Assembly: GCA_003153585.1 (NCBI GenBank)
Contig: PLZZ01000126.1
Coordinates: 202-7,964 of the forward strand
Direction of reading: 5' to 3'
DNA: 7,763 bases
Source: Acidobacteriota bacterium
Lineage (GTDB): Bacteria > Acidobacteriota > Terriglobia > Acidiferrales > UBA7541
This document shows positions 5,840 through 7,763 of the stretch, one piece after another. A program made the position numbers and the translations under genes. The notes beneath the pieces are model-generated. The model ran no database searches. It saw only the letters and a program-made list of their open reading frames with translations, and was not told the origin of the DNA. Every line of letters starts with the position of its first letter. The first letter of the stretch is position 1.

Positions 5840-7756
5840 ATGGGTGAAATCAAGCACGTCATCGCAGGCACGGCCGGGCACATCGACCACGGTAAATCCG
5901 CGCTAGTCGAAGCTCTTACCGGTACCAATCCCGACCGGCTGGAAGAAGAAAAGCGCCGTGGGATAACGATCGATCTGGGCTTTGCTTTCCTGGATCTCGA
6001 TGGCGCGAGACTTGGTTTTGTGGATGTCCCCGGGCACGAACGATTCGTGCGCAACATGCTGGCAGGCGCGGGTGGCATCGATATAGTCCTGTTCGTTATC
6101 GCGGCAGATGAATCGATCAAACCGCAGACCCGGGAACATTTCGATATTTGCCGGCTGCTGGGCATTTCGCGCGGAATTATCGCCATCACGAAATCCGACA
6201 AGGTCAATTCAGACCTTCTTGCTGCCGTGCGCCTTGAGATTGAAGAATTTGTGCGCGGCTCGTTCCTCGAAAACGCGCCAATAATTGCGGTGAGTGCGCA
6301 CAGCGGAGTTGGGATCGAAGAACTGAAACAAGAGCTGCTCCGAGTCGCACAAGCCGTATTCTCGCGAGATGAAAAACGCCATTTTCGGCTGCCCATCGAT
6401 CGCGTTTTCGCCATGAAGGGATTTGGCACGGTGGTCACCGGAACGCTCGTCGCAGGCGCTCTACGGATTGAAGACGAAGTGCAAATCTATCCAACGCATG
6501 CGCGAGCCCGCGTGCGCGGCCTGCATTCTGGAGGAAAACAAATCGAGCGCGCCGTGGCCGGCCAGCGAACCGCCGCGAACCTTGCTGGTATCGAGCGCGA
6601 CGAAATGAGCCGAGGAATGGTTCTGGCAACGCCGGGACTCTTCGAGCCCACTTCGCGGCTGGACGCAGAGATCACACTGTTGGCTTCGGCGCGACCGCTA
6701 AAGAATCGCGCGCGGGTTCACTTGCATCAGGGCACGGCTGAGTCAGTTGCCGAGATTATTCTTCTGAGCGGAAACGCAACGCTCTCGCCAGGGGAAACGG
6801 CGTTCGCGCAAGTGAGGCTGGACGGGCCGATTCTGGTGCTGCCAGGGGACCGGTTTATTTTGAGGCAGCTCTCTCCGGTCGTGACGATCGGAGGCGGCAC
6901 GGTGCTGGACGCGCGTCCTGCCAGCCACCGGCGCAACGACGAGGGCGTCAAAGCTTTCCTTCAAACGCTCGGGCGAGGCAACAAAGAGGATTCTCTCCTC
7001 GCACTGACGACGGCATCGCCCCGAGGGTTATCCTTTTCCGAAATTCTTTCGCGCACCGGATGGACCACCGCGGAAATCCACGGCGCCGCAGAAACGCTTG
7101 CGCAATCAAAGCGCGTGCGAATTTTGGGAGACGCGGCTTCGGCCACTTTTATCGTGATATCCGCGCCCAGGTTTACCGATTGTGTGGCCGCAATTCGCAA
7201 GGCGATTGAGGATTTTCACGCCGCAAATCCGCTACTACCTGGGATTCCGAAGCAGGAGTTACGCGCGCGTGCAGGAAATCCTCGTGCTGAAGTATTTCAA
7301 ACCGCTCTTGACGACTTGCTGAGTGCGCGCACAATCGCCCTTTCGGGAGATCTCGTTCAACGAGCGGGACGTGAAATCGCTCTATCGCCGGAAGAAACAC
7401 GCGCCAAAGAAGTAATCGAGCGCGAATTTGCCGATGCCGGGCTTGCGGTTCCGAGCTTTGCCACCGTGCTTGCCAAGCTGCCGGTGGAATCGCGCCGTGC
7501 GCAGAAAATATTGCAGATTCTGTTGCGCGAAAAAGTACTGGTGAAAGTCGCGGAGGATCTGATTTTCCACCACATGGCGGTGGCAAAGCTGCGCGAGATG
7601 CTCGCAAAGTACCGCAAGGAGAGCGGCCCGCGGCTTCCCATCGGCGCGTTCAAGGAAATCACGGGCGTATCGCGGAAATACGCAATTCCATTGCTCGAAT
7701 ATCTTGACCGAGAACACTTGACACGCCGGGTCGGGGATGAGCGTGTTATACTTTAG
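5840..7756 (+). CDS. selB: Selenocysteine-specific translation elongation factor SelB
   Basis: SelB is a GTPase that brings Sec-tRNA(Sec) to ribosomes paused at UGA by binding the SECIS hairpin in selenoprotein mRNA. From ATG 5840 it has 638 residues, full family length. The G domain has GHIDHGKS (13-20), GITIDLGFA (41-49), DVPGHERF (62-69), TKSD (117-120) and SAHSGVGI (152-159). Domains II and III follow, with RVFAMKGFGTVVTGT (188-202) and LRQLSPVVTIGGGTVLD (341-357). The C-terminal part (about 370-638) is the winged-helix SECIS-binding arm and ends with the typical SRKYAIPLLEYLDRE and TRRVGD. An in-frame GTG at 5822 would add six residues. I prefer the ATG because MGEIKHVIAGTAGHIDHG starts as other SelB proteins do. 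selA, selC, selD and any selenoprotein lie outside the window. Confidence 0.96.
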   Translation: MGEIKHVIAGTAGHIDHGKSALVEALTGTNPDRLEEEKRRGITIDLGFAFLDLDGARLGFVDVPGHERFVRNMLAGAGGIDIVLFVIAADESIKPQTREHFDICRLLGISRGIIAITKSDKVNSDLLAAVRLEIEEFVRGSFLENAPIIAVSAHSGVGIEELKQELLRVAQAVFSRDEKRHFRLPIDRVFAMKGFGTVVTGTLVAGALRIEDEVQIYPTHARARVRGLHSGGKQIERAVAGQRTAANLAGIERDEMSRGMVLATPGLFEPTSRLDAEITLLASARPLKNRARVHLHQGTAESVAEIILLSGNATLSPGETAFAQVRLDGPILVLPGDRFILRQLSPVVTIGGGTVLDARPASHRRNDEGVKAFLQTLGRGNKEDSLLALTTASPRGLSFSEILSRTGWTTAEIHGAAETLAQSKRVRILGDAASATFIVISAPRFTDCVAAIRKAIEDFHAANPLLPGIPKQELRARAGNPRAEVFQTALDDLLSARTIALSGDLVQRAGREIALSPEETRAKEVIEREFADAGLAVPSFATVLAKLPVESRRAQKILQILLREKVLVKVAEDLIFHHMAVAKLREMLAKYRKESGPRLPIGAFKEITGVSRKYAIPLLEYLDREHLTRRVGDERVIL

Positions 7757-7763
7757 CTAGTTA

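Noticed and set aside
5698..6438. Minus-strand open frame of about 246 codons over the start of selB
   Set aside because: Its Ser/Arg-rich low-complexity translation is typical of an antisense shadow, and the SelB G domain occupies the other strand.
7718..7752. TTGACA (7718-7723) and TATACT (7747-7752) at the end of selB as a promoter for the next gene
   Set aside because: The 23-base spacer is too long for sigma-70, and the downstream gene lies outside the window. The TATACT alone may still be a -10.

Overview
The window is a chromosomal segment of a moderately GC-rich bacterium. All seven protein genes are recognisable and they fill almost all of it. PyrR-controlled pyrimidine genes, a secreted Ig-like plus LVIVD propeller protein and a full-length SelB would suit a soil or sediment Acidobacteriota. 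That assignment is inference from gene content and style, not from a marker gene. No mobile element, CRISPR array, tRNA or rRNA was seen, and no gap between genes exceeds about 130 bases.

Left part (1-1257, minus strand): pyrB (aspartate carbamoyltransferase, cut by the left edge) lies downstream of pyrR (uracil-sensing RNA-binding regulator / uracil phosphoribosyltransferase), so transcription runs leftward pyrR then pyrB. The 52-base gap between them holds a hairpin that partly resembles a PyrR-binding loop, just before the pyrB ribosome binding site.

Middle (1258-3594): a 129-base divergent spacer separates pyrR from pyrD (class 1B dihydroorotate dehydrogenase, plus strand). An RlpA-family cell-wall gene with its own promoter-like sequence follows, then pyrF (orotidine-5'-phosphate decarboxylase). 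The pyrF start appears to be a CTG that overlaps the rlpA stop. Together the pyr genes supply steps 2, 4 and 6 of de novo UMP synthesis. pyrC and other subunits or steps (pyrK, pyrE) are not in view. Base composition in pyrD-rlpA is visibly lower in GC than on either side.

Right part (3595-7763, plus strand): two separate transcription units, each with a candidate sigma-70 promoter. The first encodes an exported protein with three Ig-like domains and a seven-repeat LVIVD beta-propeller. The second encodes SelB, the selenocysteine-specific elongation factor, complete up to seven bases before the right edge.

The region is mostly ordinary housekeeping and I see no evidence for a wholly new system. 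The points most worth checking are the CTG/CTGA start of pyrF, the hairpin before pyrB, and evenly spaced histidines in the propeller.
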